This document shows positions 31,547-40,147 of a stretch of 64,000 nucleotides of DNA, piece by piece. The notes beneath the pieces were generated by a model. It ran no database searches and was not told the DNA's origin. It was given only the letters and a program-made list of their open reading frames with translations. The position numbers and the translations under genes were made by a program. Source of the DNA: Paracoccaceae bacterium (GTDB lineage: Bacteria; Pseudomonadota; Alphaproteobacteria; Rhodobacterales; Rhodobacteraceae); the NCBI GenBank assembly GCA_022822495.1, contig JAJEBQ010000037.1, positions 1-64,000 on the forward strand. The letters are read 5' to 3'. Every line of letters begins with the position of its first letter. Position 1 is the first letter of the stretch.

Positions 31547-32187
31547 ATTTGATTTTACTGGGACCACCGGGTTCTGGGAAGGGTACGCAGTCAAAAATAC
31601 TCGTTAAGAACCGTGGTATGGTTCAACTCTCTACGGGGGACATGCTTCGAGAGGCTGTCAAGGCTGGCTCCAATATTGGCAAGAAAGTTGCTGGTATAAT
31701 GGAAGCCGGTGAACTGGTAACTGATGACATTGTGAATGCTCTCATAGAGGAACGTTTGTCGAAAAAAAATTCTGGATTTATTTTTGATGGTTATCCACGG
31801 ACATTGAACCAGGCCGATTTGTTGGATAAGCAATTAACCAATGCCAATACCCGGATTGACATGGTCATTGAGCTTACTGTTGATATTGATCAGTTGATTG
31901 ATCGTATTGTGGGTAGGATTTCTTGTGCCAATTGTGGTGCCATGTATCATATTACACACCAGCCCCCGAAAAAGGAGGGTGTTTGTGATGCCTGCGGAAG
32001 TACAGAACTGTATCAAAGGAAGGATGACAATGAGGAGTCATTCAGGACCAGGTTGCTGGAATATTATCAGAAAACCGCCCCACTGACTGGTTATTACCAT
32101 CGGGCTGGATTATTGCAGTATGTATCCAGCATCGGTTCCATTGAGGATATTGCAACTAGAATCGGAACCACGTTAGATGCTGGTTAA
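31543..32187 (+). CDS. adk: Adenylate kinase
   Basis: 214 residues. The P-loop is 'GPPGSGKGT', the AMP site 'LSTGDMLREAV', and 'FDGYPRTLNQA' follows. The LID is of the long type and carries four cysteines ('CANCGAMYH' and 'CDACGS'), the zinc-binding version. It interconverts ATP+AMP and 2 ADP. It is translationally coupled to secY. It is the last gene of the ribosomal block here: rpsM, rpsK, rpoA and rplQ do not follow, and a minus-strand guaC begins 88 bases later. Confidence 0.97.
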   Translation: MNLILLGPPGSGKGTQSKILVKNRGMVQLSTGDMLREAVKAGSNIGKKVAGIMEAGELVTDDIVNALIEERLSKKNSGFIFDGYPRTLNQADLLDKQLTNANTRIDMVIELTVDIDQLIDRIVGRISCANCGAMYHITHQPPKKEGVCDACGSTELYQRKDDNEESFRTRLLEYYQKTAPLTGYYHRAGLLQYVSSIGSIEDIATRIGTTLDAG

Positions 32188-32275
32188 GCCAAAACCCTTA
32201 GATTCTCTTTCAACCTTTCAAGGTAGATAACAATCAGAACAAGAGGATTAGGTGCAAATCATTGATTTTCTCAAA

Positions 32276-33490
32276 TCAAACAAGCATCGAACTAATTGAG
32301 TGATCTGAAATCGGCGAATCTTCAAAAACACGATTATGAGTATCATGACATTGAACAAATTTTGCTGCTTGGGGTAAATCCTGCAGGTTTCCAGCCCCAA
32401 GGTAAGTGCAGGCACTTCGTAAACCACCCAACATGTCCTGAACAGTTTCATCAATTGATGGTTTGAAGGGAAGGAGAACCTCTCTACCCTCGCTGGTTTT
32501 CCAGGGTTGCAACCCATCAAAGTGTTTATTGTTGGCAATCTGGGAACTCATGCCGTAAAATTCTACATACTTGTTTTCTTGGAGTATCGCTTTACCTTTA
32601 TCGGTGATTTCACCAGTGTTAAATCTCCTGGTAACGACTCGCCCTCCACCTTCCTTGTGGCCTGCGAACATCCCTCCCAGCATGACAAAAGCGGATCCTG
32701 CAGCCAACGCTTTGGCTACATCCCCAGGGCAGGTACACCCTCCATCAGCAACAATATGAGCACCCGCTTCGCGTGCTGCATGGCCGCATTCTACAACAGC
32801 TGAAAACTGTGGATACCCAACACCTGTTTTTATCCTTGTTTCGCAAACACTACCTCCACCGATACCAATTTTCACCAAGTCAGCGCCAGCCTTGACCAGA
32901 ATTTCAGTCTGCTCAGGGGTTACAACATTACCTGCGATGATGACAACTTCTGGAAATTCACTTCTGAATTCCTCAAGAAAGCTGACAAATCTCTGAGTAT
33001 GCCCATTGGCCACATCCAGACAAGCAAATTTAATCGGTCCAGCATTTTGGTTTACACTCTTAAACTTTTCCCGGTCCATATGACGCAATCCAACGGTTAT
33101 AGCGCAATAATCCCTTCGTAAGGAATCTTCCGAAAAAAATCTTATGAGATTTTCTTCGGAGTGCATTTTGGCAAGACAGGTGAATATCCGGTGTCTGATT
33201 AGAGCATCAGCCATGGCAAAAGACCCAACCCCATCCATATTGGCTGCCATAATTGGAATGCCTTCGTAAACAGTCTTTTCATTATGATTGAAGCTGATAC
33301 GACAGTTCAAATTCACAAGTTTTCGACTGGTTACGTTTGTCCTTGTACCAGGTACAAGCAATACATTACCGTAATCAAGTTTTATTTCATCGTGGATAAG
33401 ATTCATGGTAACATCCTGATTATCAGGATTTCTTTTCTCATGGAGACCTGAGCCATTGTTCATACGGGAAAGCGAAACTTCTCTGTTCAT
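32276..33490 (-). CDS. guaC: GMP reductase
   Basis: 404 residues from the ATG at 33490; an internal ATG at 33406 (376 residues, 'MNLIHDEIKLDYGNVLLVPG') also has an AGGA site and fits the family start better. The IMPDH/GMPR barrel has the catalytic loop 'GIGGGSVCETRIKTGVGYPQ' with its Cys, then 'IVADGGCTCPGDVAKALAAG' and 'VMLGGMFAGH'. There are no CBS domains, and the Cys-loop matches GMP reductase rather than IMP dehydrogenase. It converts GMP to IMP with NADPH. Convergent with adk. The 28 extra N-terminal residues are either real or an artefact of start choice. Confidence 0.9.
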   Translation of the reverse strand: MNREVSLSRMNNGSGLHEKRNPDNQDVTMNLIHDEIKLDYGNVLLVPGTRTNVTSRKLVNLNCRISFNHNEKTVYEGIPIMAANMDGVGSFAMADALIRHRIFTCLAKMHSEENLIRFFSEDSLRRDYCAITVGLRHMDREKFKSVNQNAGPIKFACLDVANGHTQRFVSFLEEFRSEFPEVVIIAGNVVTPEQTEILVKAGADLVKIGIGGGSVCETRIKTGVGYPQFSAVVECGHAAREAGAHIVADGGCTCPGDVAKALAAGSAFVMLGGMFAGHKEGGGRVVTRRFNTGEITDKGKAILQENKYVEFYGMSSQIANNKHFDGLQPWKTSEGREVLLPFKPSIDETVQDMLGGLRSACTYLGAGNLQDLPQAAKFVQCHDTHNRVFEDSPISDHSISSMLV

Positions 33491-33625
33491 ATTCTCCTCT
33501 ATCCTTTATTAACAGCAAAGGCGGAGGAAGGAGCCGTAAATGGAGTTTCTTATAATTGTATAGAGCGGTCCTCTCATACGCGTTTGCAGATTATCTCTAT
33601 ACTTTTTTTCATGAAAATTCAAGGG

Positions 33626-34119
33626 CTAATATAAGAATTTCGGGGGTGTGTTTAGATTGGACAATAAGCATTGGGGTGTACGTTGAGAATCTGTAAACAG
33701 GTCTGATCGGTCGGTCCTATAGACCTTTCCCCGTTTGTGAACTTTTGTTGGTATCAAATCGCTATTCTTGAAATCCTTACCAAGGGCATTGTCATGTGAA
33801 TAGAGAAGGCGAGCGCCGGAAGCTCTAGCTAGGGCCAAGACATGCACATCATTGGATTTGCACTTTAGACCTTTCAACTCGTTTTCTTCTTTGGAAATTA
33901 CCGAATCTGGAAAACTCTTAGCTGTTCCGCTAATAAGTGCCTCATTTAACCATTCACTAAAATTTGAAATTTTACACAATTCTTCAGTTAGTTTTCCACC
34001 TACTACCAGTTTCAATTTACCCTCATCGATGTATTCCAAAAATTTTTTACCGCTTCGTTACAATACTTGGAGTTGCTGAATACTTGTGATACAGCGTTAG
34101 CGTCTACAATTGTACACAC
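33626..34119 (-). pseudogene. PIN-domain nuclease gene split by a one-base frameshift
   Basis: On the minus strand a GTG at 34119, one base after the upstream ATPase stop, opens a frame reading 'VCTIVDANAVSQVFSNS' that meets a stop after 35 codons. Shifting by -1 at a homopolymer (34038-34049 on the plus strand) joins it to an open frame of 137 residues ending at 33626. Joined, the product is about 164 residues with PIN-type acids in order: Asp in 'IVDANAV', Glu in 'LTEEL', Asp in 'SNDVHVLALA' and Asp in 'YSHDNALGKDF'. PIN proteins are Mg-dependent RNases, often toxins. It is co-directional with the ATPase and likely co-transcribed. The break may be a real mutation, a sequencing error in a homopolymer, or programmed frameshifting. 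Confidence 0.65.
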
Positions 34120-34120
34120 C

Positions 34121-35434
34121 TCAGATTCCTACTGACCTATTCACTTCTTGGCGGAAGAATTTACGGTAACTAGGTGGTTGATCTACTATATTCCCATCCT
34201 CATCGATTCGGATATTATAAATGTTTACAGTAGCATCGCTTCGCTCAAAGTAAAGTATAGATACATCTTCCGGTTTGAGGTCATACTTTTTATCACGTAA
34301 ATCCATGCGGACCCGATTAATCAATTGATCGCTATGCGTTTCAACCAGGACAATTTTATCTCTATCTGAAACTGCTTGACATAGGATAGAACCAAGACCT
34401 GCTTGGGCGCTAGGATGCAGGTGTAATTCAGGCTGTTGTAAAAAGATGAAATGTGATTCCGGCCTAGTAAGCTCAAATATCACTGGCAAGATCTGACTGA
34501 CAACATATCCAACGTCAATTATATTCCTCCACTTACCCTTTCTATTGCCTGTATATTTTCTCACCTGTAATTGACTGGTATCATTTGACAACGAAAGTAT
34601 TTTGATTTCATCAAAAACTCCGATTTTCTTTCCAAAAGATTCCATGTCTTTTTTTAATGTCTTCCAACTCTCATTATTAGAGTTGGCCAATGCAGCCAGA
34701 TAATTCGGCACACCATTACCTTCAGGTTCTAGAGGGCCAGGAACATAATTTCTTTGTGGCTTCGAACGTACTGGTCCACCGGCTACCTGTGGTCCAAAAA
34801 CCGCACCTAATTTTATTATCAAGTTTATTAAATCTGTACGATCCTTTTCGTTGAATGAAGTATCATCCCCATTCTTTGGTTCCAAGCCAGTGCGTAAAAG
34901 TCTGTGAAAAGAGATGAGGCCCCAAATACCTTGAATTGCAAAATCCTGGCTAAAATCATCAGAAAACTCGCTACTTTTCTCAAAGTACCAAGACCCCCTT
35001 GCTGTTTTGGTTTCTACGGCCGCAAAACCCTCTCTTTGGGTCCAAACAGCAGACGCGTTTGCGTTTTTGATACTAAGTTGAAATACTTCCGGACCGGTAA
35101 TTCCCTTTTTGAATTTTACCTCTAACTCACAATCATCAACAAAAAAACCTCCCGAAAATTCTTGATTTGAATAGTCATCATTATCTTCATGATAGACGAT
35201 CTCTTTATATGAACCAAGATTAAACGGCTCCTGATTAAAGTTTGGTTTAATATCTTCGAAATAAACCGTTTGCCACAATATCCGGATTAGTGCCAGAAGT
35301 GAGGTTTTTCCAGTACTGTTTTCACCAACTAAAAGTGTAAGCGGTGCAAGTCTTGCTGACTGATATTCCCGAAAACATCGGAAATTTCTTACCGTGACCC
35401 TATCCACATTCTCTCCAAATCTTGATTCTATCAA
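34121..35434 (-). CDS. OLD/COG4938-like AAA ATPase (DUF3696-type)
   Basis: 437 residues. It begins 'VTVRNFRCFREYQSARLAPL' and then Walker A 'LVGENSTGKTSLLAL'. The ABC-like signature region is 'DVGYVVSQILPVIFEL' and Walker B 'FIFLQQPELHLHPSAQAGLG'. The switch is 'VLVETHSDQLINRVRMDLRD', and the C-terminus resembles DUF3696. The residue before the usual Walker B 'EQPE' is Gln here ('LQQPE'), as I recall in some COG4938 members. Such ATPases occur in anti-phage and toxin-like modules with a nuclease partner. The partner here would be the PIN gene immediately downstream. Function is not established by sequence. Confidence 0.8.
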   Translation of the reverse strand: MIESRFGENVDRVTVRNFRCFREYQSARLAPLTLLVGENSTGKTSLLALIRILWQTVYFEDIKPNFNQEPFNLGSYKEIVYHEDNDDYSNQEFSGGFFVDDCELEVKFKKGITGPEVFQLSIKNANASAVWTQREGFAAVETKTARGSWYFEKSSEFSDDFSQDFAIQGIWGLISFHRLLRTGLEPKNGDDTSFNEKDRTDLINLIIKLGAVFGPQVAGGPVRSKPQRNYVPGPLEPEGNGVPNYLAALANSNNESWKTLKKDMESFGKKIGVFDEIKILSLSNDTSQLQVRKYTGNRKGKWRNIIDVGYVVSQILPVIFELTRPESHFIFLQQPELHLHPSAQAGLGSILCQAVSDRDKIVLVETHSDQLINRVRMDLRDKKYDLKPEDVSILYFERSDATVNIYNIRIDEDGNIVDQPPSYRKFFRQEVNRSVGI

Positions 35435-35761
35435 GCCTTAGTTTTAGGCAACGGATCAAACAATCAATAATAATACAACTATGTCGCTACTATTCCTTAA
35501 TTTTTTTCTATGCCCTTTTTTGTAAGACCTCCAAATCGTAGTTCAATGGCCACATTCCTTTACTTAAAGACAATGAGGTATGCTATATAAGGACAAGTTA
35601 TAGTCTATAATTGCAAGAGAACAACATATTTATCTGAGTTTTCGTACTGGTATAATTCAATTGATATTCGTTATGGCACAGCAAAACTTTAAAGTACTTA
35701 ATTGACTGAGTAAGGTTAGGTTATATAGCGATTGATATCATTACAACATTTCCGGCAAGGT
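35435..35761. other. Non-coding interval upstream of the ATPase/PIN pair
   Basis: About 327 bp, very AT-rich, between the ATPase start and the 3' end of the peroxiredoxin gene (both minus strand). It should hold the promoter of the ATPase/PIN pair. I see no strong hairpin, tRNA or ORF. Confidence 0.45.
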
Positions 35762-36337
35762 TTAGGCATGTTGACAATTCATAAATTCGATCACTTCAGC
35801 AGGATTCTGATCCGGGGGAAATACCGGATAAAATACTCCTTTGGCCTTGGCGTTATAGAGTACAAGTGTTAATCTCTTGAGGAGAACCTGACCGTTAACT
35901 TCAAAAGTTGGTAAGCGAAGTTGACTTGCCAGTTTCAAATCTGCATCTGAGAGTAACTGAAACGGAAGATGGAGACGATTTACGACTTCCCTCTGATAAT
36001 CAGTTGCTTGTGTAGAAATTCCATATACATTCGATACTCCCTTATCATTTAACTCTCGGGACAAATCTCGAAAGGCACAAGACTGAGGTGTACAACCTCT
36101 TGCACCCGGAATCTTATCCCAACCTTCGGGAAGTGGATGGTCAGGCTGACCCGTCATTGGATAAAAGAAAAGTACACTCCAACCTTCCAGGGAACCGACA
36201 TTAATGATTCCCCCACATGTTGAAGATAGCTTTATATTTGGTAGAGTCAGATCGGTCAGGTGGTCGGCAGCACCATCGTCCTTGGGCACCGGTAGTGAAC
36301 TCCAATCAACATTCTGAAGATTTGTTGATGTTAGCAT
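35762..36337 (-). CDS. Peroxiredoxin (AhpC/TSA, BCP-like)
   Basis: 191 residues with a thioredoxin-like peroxiredoxin fold. The strand 'WSVLFFYPMTGQPDHPLP' runs through a long loop 'EGWDKIPGARGCTPQSCAF' that carries two cysteines, the first being the likely peroxidatic Cys. This spaced form (FYP, about 20 residues, GCTPQSC) is a recognised variant of the BCP-like group in proteobacteria. It should reduce H2O2 or organic peroxides in the cytoplasm; no signal peptide is visible. It lies 30 bases downstream of the transporter gene on the same strand and may be co-transcribed with it. Confidence 0.85.
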   Translation of the reverse strand: MLTSTNLQNVDWSSLPVPKDDGAADHLTDLTLPNIKLSSTCGGIINVGSLEGWSVLFFYPMTGQPDHPLPEGWDKIPGARGCTPQSCAFRDLSRELNDKGVSNVYGISTQATDYQREVVNRLHLPFQLLSDADLKLASQLRLPTFEVNGQVLLKRLTLVLYNAKAKGVFYPVFPPDQNPAEVIEFMNCQHA

Positions 36338-36367
36338 AATCTCTTTTTCGATTGATATGGATAAAAG

Positions 36368-36985
36368 TTATTGTGAAACCAGTCTTTGAGATATCGTTCT
36401 AAAGGGTATCAACAGTATCAGTGCTATGGTCAATTTAACCCCAAGATCCGCAGTGGCCAGACTTACCCAGTAGGGAAGTCCTGGACCTACTCCCAACAAA
36501 GGGGTAGGTTCATTTGCCCATTCGGTTCCAACCCGTGGTTCCAGAAAAGCCAGTTGACCGGCAAAGGCAATAAAGAAAAACAGAAATGTATCAACGGTCG
36601 AACCAATCAGGGTCGAAATCAAAGGTGCTTTCCACCAAACATCTCTCCTAAGACGATCAAATATGGAAACATCAAGAAGCTGGGCGATCAAAAATGCTGT
36701 CCCTGATCCAATGGCAATACGCAAGGTCACCAGGGGGCCAAATTCACCCTCTATTTGTGATCCCATAAATGAACAGAAAACCCCTACCACAAATCCTGCA
36801 AGAATTACCTTTCGAGCGGCAGTGGACCCAAAAACCCTATTCATAATGTCAGTTACCAGAAATGCAATCGGATATACAAAAGCACCCCAGGTAAGCCATT
36901 GGCCTACCAAAAACTGAACAAGGATGTTGGCCGCAACTACCGTTAATGCCATGGCGGTAATGCCAACCATAATGGGATAATTCAT
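36368..36985 (-). CDS. yhhQ: Queuosine precursor transporter (YhhQ/VUT family)
   Basis: 205 residues, about six membrane spans, Vut_1 (DUF165) family. Diagnostic parts: 'GAFVYPIAFLVTDIMNRVFG', 'GSGTAFLIAQLLDVSIFDRL' and 'LIGSTVDTFLFFFIAFAG'. Characterised members import pre-queuosine bases used to make queuosine in tRNA. Start at the ATG with a purine-rich site upstream. The family is sure; the exact substrate is inferred. Confidence 0.88.
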   Translation of the reverse strand: MNYPIMVGITAMALTVVAANILVQFLVGQWLTWGAFVYPIAFLVTDIMNRVFGSTAARKVILAGFVVGVFCSFMGSQIEGEFGPLVTLRIAIGSGTAFLIAQLLDVSIFDRLRRDVWWKAPLISTLIGSTVDTFLFFFIAFAGQLAFLEPRVGTEWANEPTPLLGVGPGLPYWVSLATADLGVKLTIALILLIPFRTISQRLVSQ

Positions 36986-37087
36986 GGGAGTTCCTAAAGG
37001 GAAGCCTTAGCTTCCAAACAAACGGCAAACAATCATCTCGGTATATAAGTGTTTGGTATCAGTTTGAAAGGTTAACCAAAGGCTCAG

Positions 37088-38272
37088 TTACATGCCTGCA
37101 TCAACCATTGCTTTGGCCATATAAGGAATTTTCTCCTCATTCAAACCAGCAACATTTATCCTGCTGTCTCCGACCAAGTATATTCCATGCTTTTCTTGCA
37201 TGGTAAGGACCTGTTCTGGAGTACATCCCGTCAATGAAAACATTCCCTTGTGAGAAGCTAAAAAACCAAAGCGATCTGAACCAGTTAAATCTCGTAATTC
37301 TGCCGCCAACTTAACCCTCAGATCCAGTAAATTCTTACGTGTCGCTTCCAATTCATCCTTCCATAAGACCGATAATTCGTCATCGTTAAGGATAATCGTC
37401 ACCAAACTGCCACCATGATCAGGTGGAAAAGAAATGCTTAATCTATTCAAGGAAGCCAGGACATTCTGAATATTTCCCTTGATTTTGTCGTCCTGGTTCA
37501 CAACCAAAAGGATCCCTACACGATCACGGTAAAGACCAAAATTCTTGGAACAACTTCCAGCAATCAAGGTTTCGGGAAATTTTGAGGCAATCATCCTTAG
37601 GGCTTTGGCATCTTCTTCCAGACCATCTCCAAATCCTTGGTAAGCAAAATCAATTATTGGGATGATTTTACGAGCCTGCAGGAACTCAGCCAACTCCTCC
37701 CATTGTGAATAAGAAAGATCAGATCCTGTTGGGTTATGACAACACCCATGTAGAACGATGGCATCACCTTCCCTGGCATCCTGCAAATCTGTCATCATAC
37801 CAGAAAAATCAGTAGATCTCGAGGCGCTATCAAAATAGGAATACTCCCTCATATTCATGCCAATAAACCCTAAAATAGACTTGTGATTTGGCCAACTTGG
37901 ATTGGAAATCCAAAAGGTGGAATCTGGAGACGCCATTTTAATGGTTTCGAAAGCCATTCGAACAGCACCAGTGCCTCCTGGGGTATGTGCTGCCGCTATT
38001 CTGTCTCTTGCAACTGTATCGTTTAAAATGAGTTTAATCATTGCATCATGATATGAAACTTCTCCTACCAGGGAGGTGTAGGTTTTCGTCAGCTGTGAGT
38101 TCCAAAGCCTCATTTCGGCTTCCTTGACCGCTTCCATAACTGGTGTGATACCACTTGCATTCTTATAGACCCCTACTCCAAGGTCTATTTTCTGTTCCCT
38201 GGGGTCCTCACGAAACATCTGAATAAGCTGAATTATCTTGTCAGGTGCCGGTGGTGTAATCGCTTCAAGCAT
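37088..38272 (-). CDS. Aspartate/aromatic amino acid aminotransferase
   Basis: 394 residues, class I subgroup Ia (AspC/TyrB type). It begins 'PPDKI'-like ('PAPDKIIQLIQMFREDPR') with 'KIDLGVGVYKNASGITPVM'. Later motifs are 'HGCCHNPTGSDLSYSQW', 'PIIDFAYQGFGDGLEEDA' and the PLP lysine in 'AGSCSKNFGLYRDRVG'; the conserved Arg region is near 'YLVGDSRINVAGL'. It transfers amino groups between aspartate or aromatic amino acids and 2-oxoglutarate. Substrate preference cannot be read from the sequence alone. Same strand as sseA upstream. Confidence 0.9.
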   Translation of the reverse strand: MLEAITPPAPDKIIQLIQMFREDPREQKIDLGVGVYKNASGITPVMEAVKEAEMRLWNSQLTKTYTSLVGEVSYHDAMIKLILNDTVARDRIAAAHTPGGTGAVRMAFETIKMASPDSTFWISNPSWPNHKSILGFIGMNMREYSYFDSASRSTDFSGMMTDLQDAREGDAIVLHGCCHNPTGSDLSYSQWEELAEFLQARKIIPIIDFAYQGFGDGLEEDAKALRMIASKFPETLIAGSCSKNFGLYRDRVGILLVVNQDDKIKGNIQNVLASLNRLSISFPPDHGGSLVTIILNDDELSVLWKDELEATRKNLLDLRVKLAAELRDLTGSDRFGFLASHKGMFSLTGCTPEQVLTMQEKHGIYLVGDSRINVAGLNEEKIPYMAKAMVDAGM

Positions 38273-38332
38273 AATCTGTCCTCAATTAAATAATCGTCGT
38301 TTCAAGAGTATTTCTTTTTGGGTTGATGGCTG

Positions 38333-39160
38333 TTATCTACTCCCCCATTCCGCCCATGAACCGTCATAAAGGGAGATGTTTTTATGCCCAACTATATCAA
38401 GCGCCAAGTATAATATAGCAGCTGTTATCCCTGACCCACATGTCGTAATTACCGGTTTGTCTAGATCAATTCCGCTTTTTTGAATGGCATCGGTTAAATC
38501 AGCCTTTGCCTTCATCGTTCCATTTTGTTGCAAGAGATTTGTAAAGGGTAAATTTAATGAATTTGGTATATTTCCAGCTCTAAGCCCTGATCGTGGTTCA
38601 GGCGCCAAGCCTTTAAATCGTGAGCTTGATCTGGCATCCAAAATTTGTACCTCTCCCTCATCTGATGCCGTTTGCACTTCTGTAAATGTCGTTACCATTT
38701 GGGCCAGTTTCCTGACAATATAATGCCTTTCCTGAACCAGCGGCATCATATCTTCCACTTCACGTCCCTCATTTAACCACTTGGGATAACCTCCATCTAA
38801 AACAGCTATATCCTTGTGACCCATGAGCTTGAATAACCACCATACACGAGGGGAGGAAAAAATTCCTGCTGTATCATACACAACGATCTGATGACCATCC
38901 CCTATACCCATTCGCTTAACTCTGGTTACAAAAAATTCTTGCGAAGGGACCATATGAGGGAGGTCAGTGTCCTTATCAGCAATTTCATCAATATCAAAAA
39001 AGCGGGCTCCTGGAATGTGTGATGTTTTATATTCCTCATAAGGCTCCCGATTTTCACCCGGTAAATACCAGGATGCATCAATTACGCGCAAATCCGGATC
39101 CTGTATATGCTCGGCCAACCATTCAGTTGAAACCAATTTTGTCGGATCGTCTTTTCCCAT
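38333..39160 (-). CDS. sseA: 3-mercaptopyruvate sulfurtransferase
   Basis: 275 residues with two rhodanese domains. The inactive N-terminal one has 'RVIDASWYLPGENREPYEEY' and 'HIPGARFFDIDEIAD'. The C-terminal one has 'ILDARSSSRFKGLAPEPRSG' and the active-site loop 'TTCGSGITAAIL' with the catalytic Cys. The CGSGIT loop points to mercaptopyruvate rather than thiosulfate as donor. It lies between the aminotransferase and smpB, an order seen in Rhodobacterales-like genomes. Confidence 0.92.
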   Translation of the reverse strand: MGKDDPTKLVSTEWLAEHIQDPDLRVIDASWYLPGENREPYEEYKTSHIPGARFFDIDEIADKDTDLPHMVPSQEFFVTRVKRMGIGDGHQIVVYDTAGIFSSPRVWWLFKLMGHKDIAVLDGGYPKWLNEGREVEDMMPLVQERHYIVRKLAQMVTTFTEVQTASDEGEVQILDARSSSRFKGLAPEPRSGLRAGNIPNSLNLPFTNLLQQNGTMKAKADLTDAIQKSGIDLDKPVITTCGSGITAAILYLALDIVGHKNISLYDGSWAEWGSR

Positions 39161-39454
39161 AATGGAATCTACTCCTTAATTCTGCCTGGAACCAATTAAC
39201 CAATCGTGTCAAGTCTTGACATATACCAAATTGACAAGCCTATATATAGTTTGGGCAGTTCTCTTTCAAAAACATCTCTTGCCCATGTCTTTATTGTTTC
39301 GAATGTTAATCATTGTTGTCAAGCAAAAGATTATTCCTTTTTCAATGTAAGCCCAGAGGCCCACAATGCCGAAACACCACTTGGTTGAGGAGGATGACTA
39401 ATGCCTTGCGCTTTGGGACTTCAATGATCTGAAACGCATCAAAGACTAAGACTA
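39161..39454. other. Non-coding interval between smpB and sseA
   Basis: About 294 bp upstream of sseA and downstream of smpB. On the plus strand it carries two TTGACA boxes (39216-39221 and 39231-39236) followed by TATATATA at 39241, but the spacings do not make a good promoter. No tRNA or conserved small RNA was recognised. Confidence 0.4.
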
Positions 39455-39931
39455 TTAATTGGACTGTTTCAATAGCCTTTGTTGGCTCCTTTTCCAATCT
39501 CTTTTCTGTTGGGTTTGGCGTTTATCAACAAGTTTTTTGCCCTTGGCTACACCAATTTTCACTTTGGCCAATCCCTTGTGATTGAAATACAATACCAAAG
39601 GAACCAATGTCTTCCCTTCTCGCTTGGTATTGGACCAAAGTTTTGTCAACTCTCTTTTTGAAACAAGAAGTTTTCTTTTTCGTCTTTCCTCATGGCGAAA
39701 ATGACCCGTCTTCCCGTAAGGTGCGATATAACTGTTTATCAACCACAATTCCTGCAATTCAACAGATGCATAACTCTCAGCTATATTACACTGAGCTGTT
39801 CGAAGTGACTTGACTTCAGAGCCTGAAAGCAAGATCCCACACTCCAGTTCATCCTCAATGAAATAATCATGCCTTGCACGTCGATTCACAGCAAGTATCT
39901 TGTAGTTTTTCTCTTCTGGTGTCTTGGGCAT
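39455..39931 (-). CDS. smpB: SsrA-binding protein SmpB
   Basis: 158 residues from the ATG at 39931; a longer frame to 40057 exists but its extra 42 residues are not family-like. '[20 protein letters not shown]' and '[20 protein letters not shown]' form the OB-fold N-terminus, then '[19 protein letters not shown]' and the basic tail. It binds tmRNA and brings it to stalled ribosomes. The ssrA gene itself was not found in the window. It lies downstream of dapA on the same strand. Confidence 0.95.
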   Translation of the reverse strand: MPKTPEEKNYKILAVNRRARHDYFIEDELECGILLSGSEVKSLRTAQCNIAESYASVELQELWLINSYIAPYGKTGHFRHEERRKRKLLVSKRELTKLWSNTKREGKTLVPLVLYFNHKGLAKVKIGVAKGKKLVDKRQTQQKRDWKRSQQRLLKQSN

Positions 39932-40147
39932 TGTCTCACTCGTGTCTTGGAATACGATTAAGTTAAGGCAAGAAATATTGTAAGGGGTTTGAACCCTTTT
40001 CCTATGGGTCATTCCATTTGTCCAAATTGGCAACGAATAAACGCTGAAACAAACCATAAACAGGTGAAAATACCTTAGCTTAAATCTCTCCTAACTTGCC
40101 ACGCTTCATTCAGTTTGTTGCAATTGCCCTAGTGATCTTAGGGTCTA

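Noticed and set aside
35762-36337. Peroxiredoxin as a novel family because of its long loop before the active Cys
   Set aside because: The FYP-long loop-GCTPQSC arrangement is a known BCP-like variant in proteobacteria.
39216-39248. Strong promoter from the double TTGACA plus TATATATA between smpB and sseA
   Set aside because: The distances (19 bp and about 4 bp) fit no standard spacer, and no plus-strand gene or recognised RNA follows.
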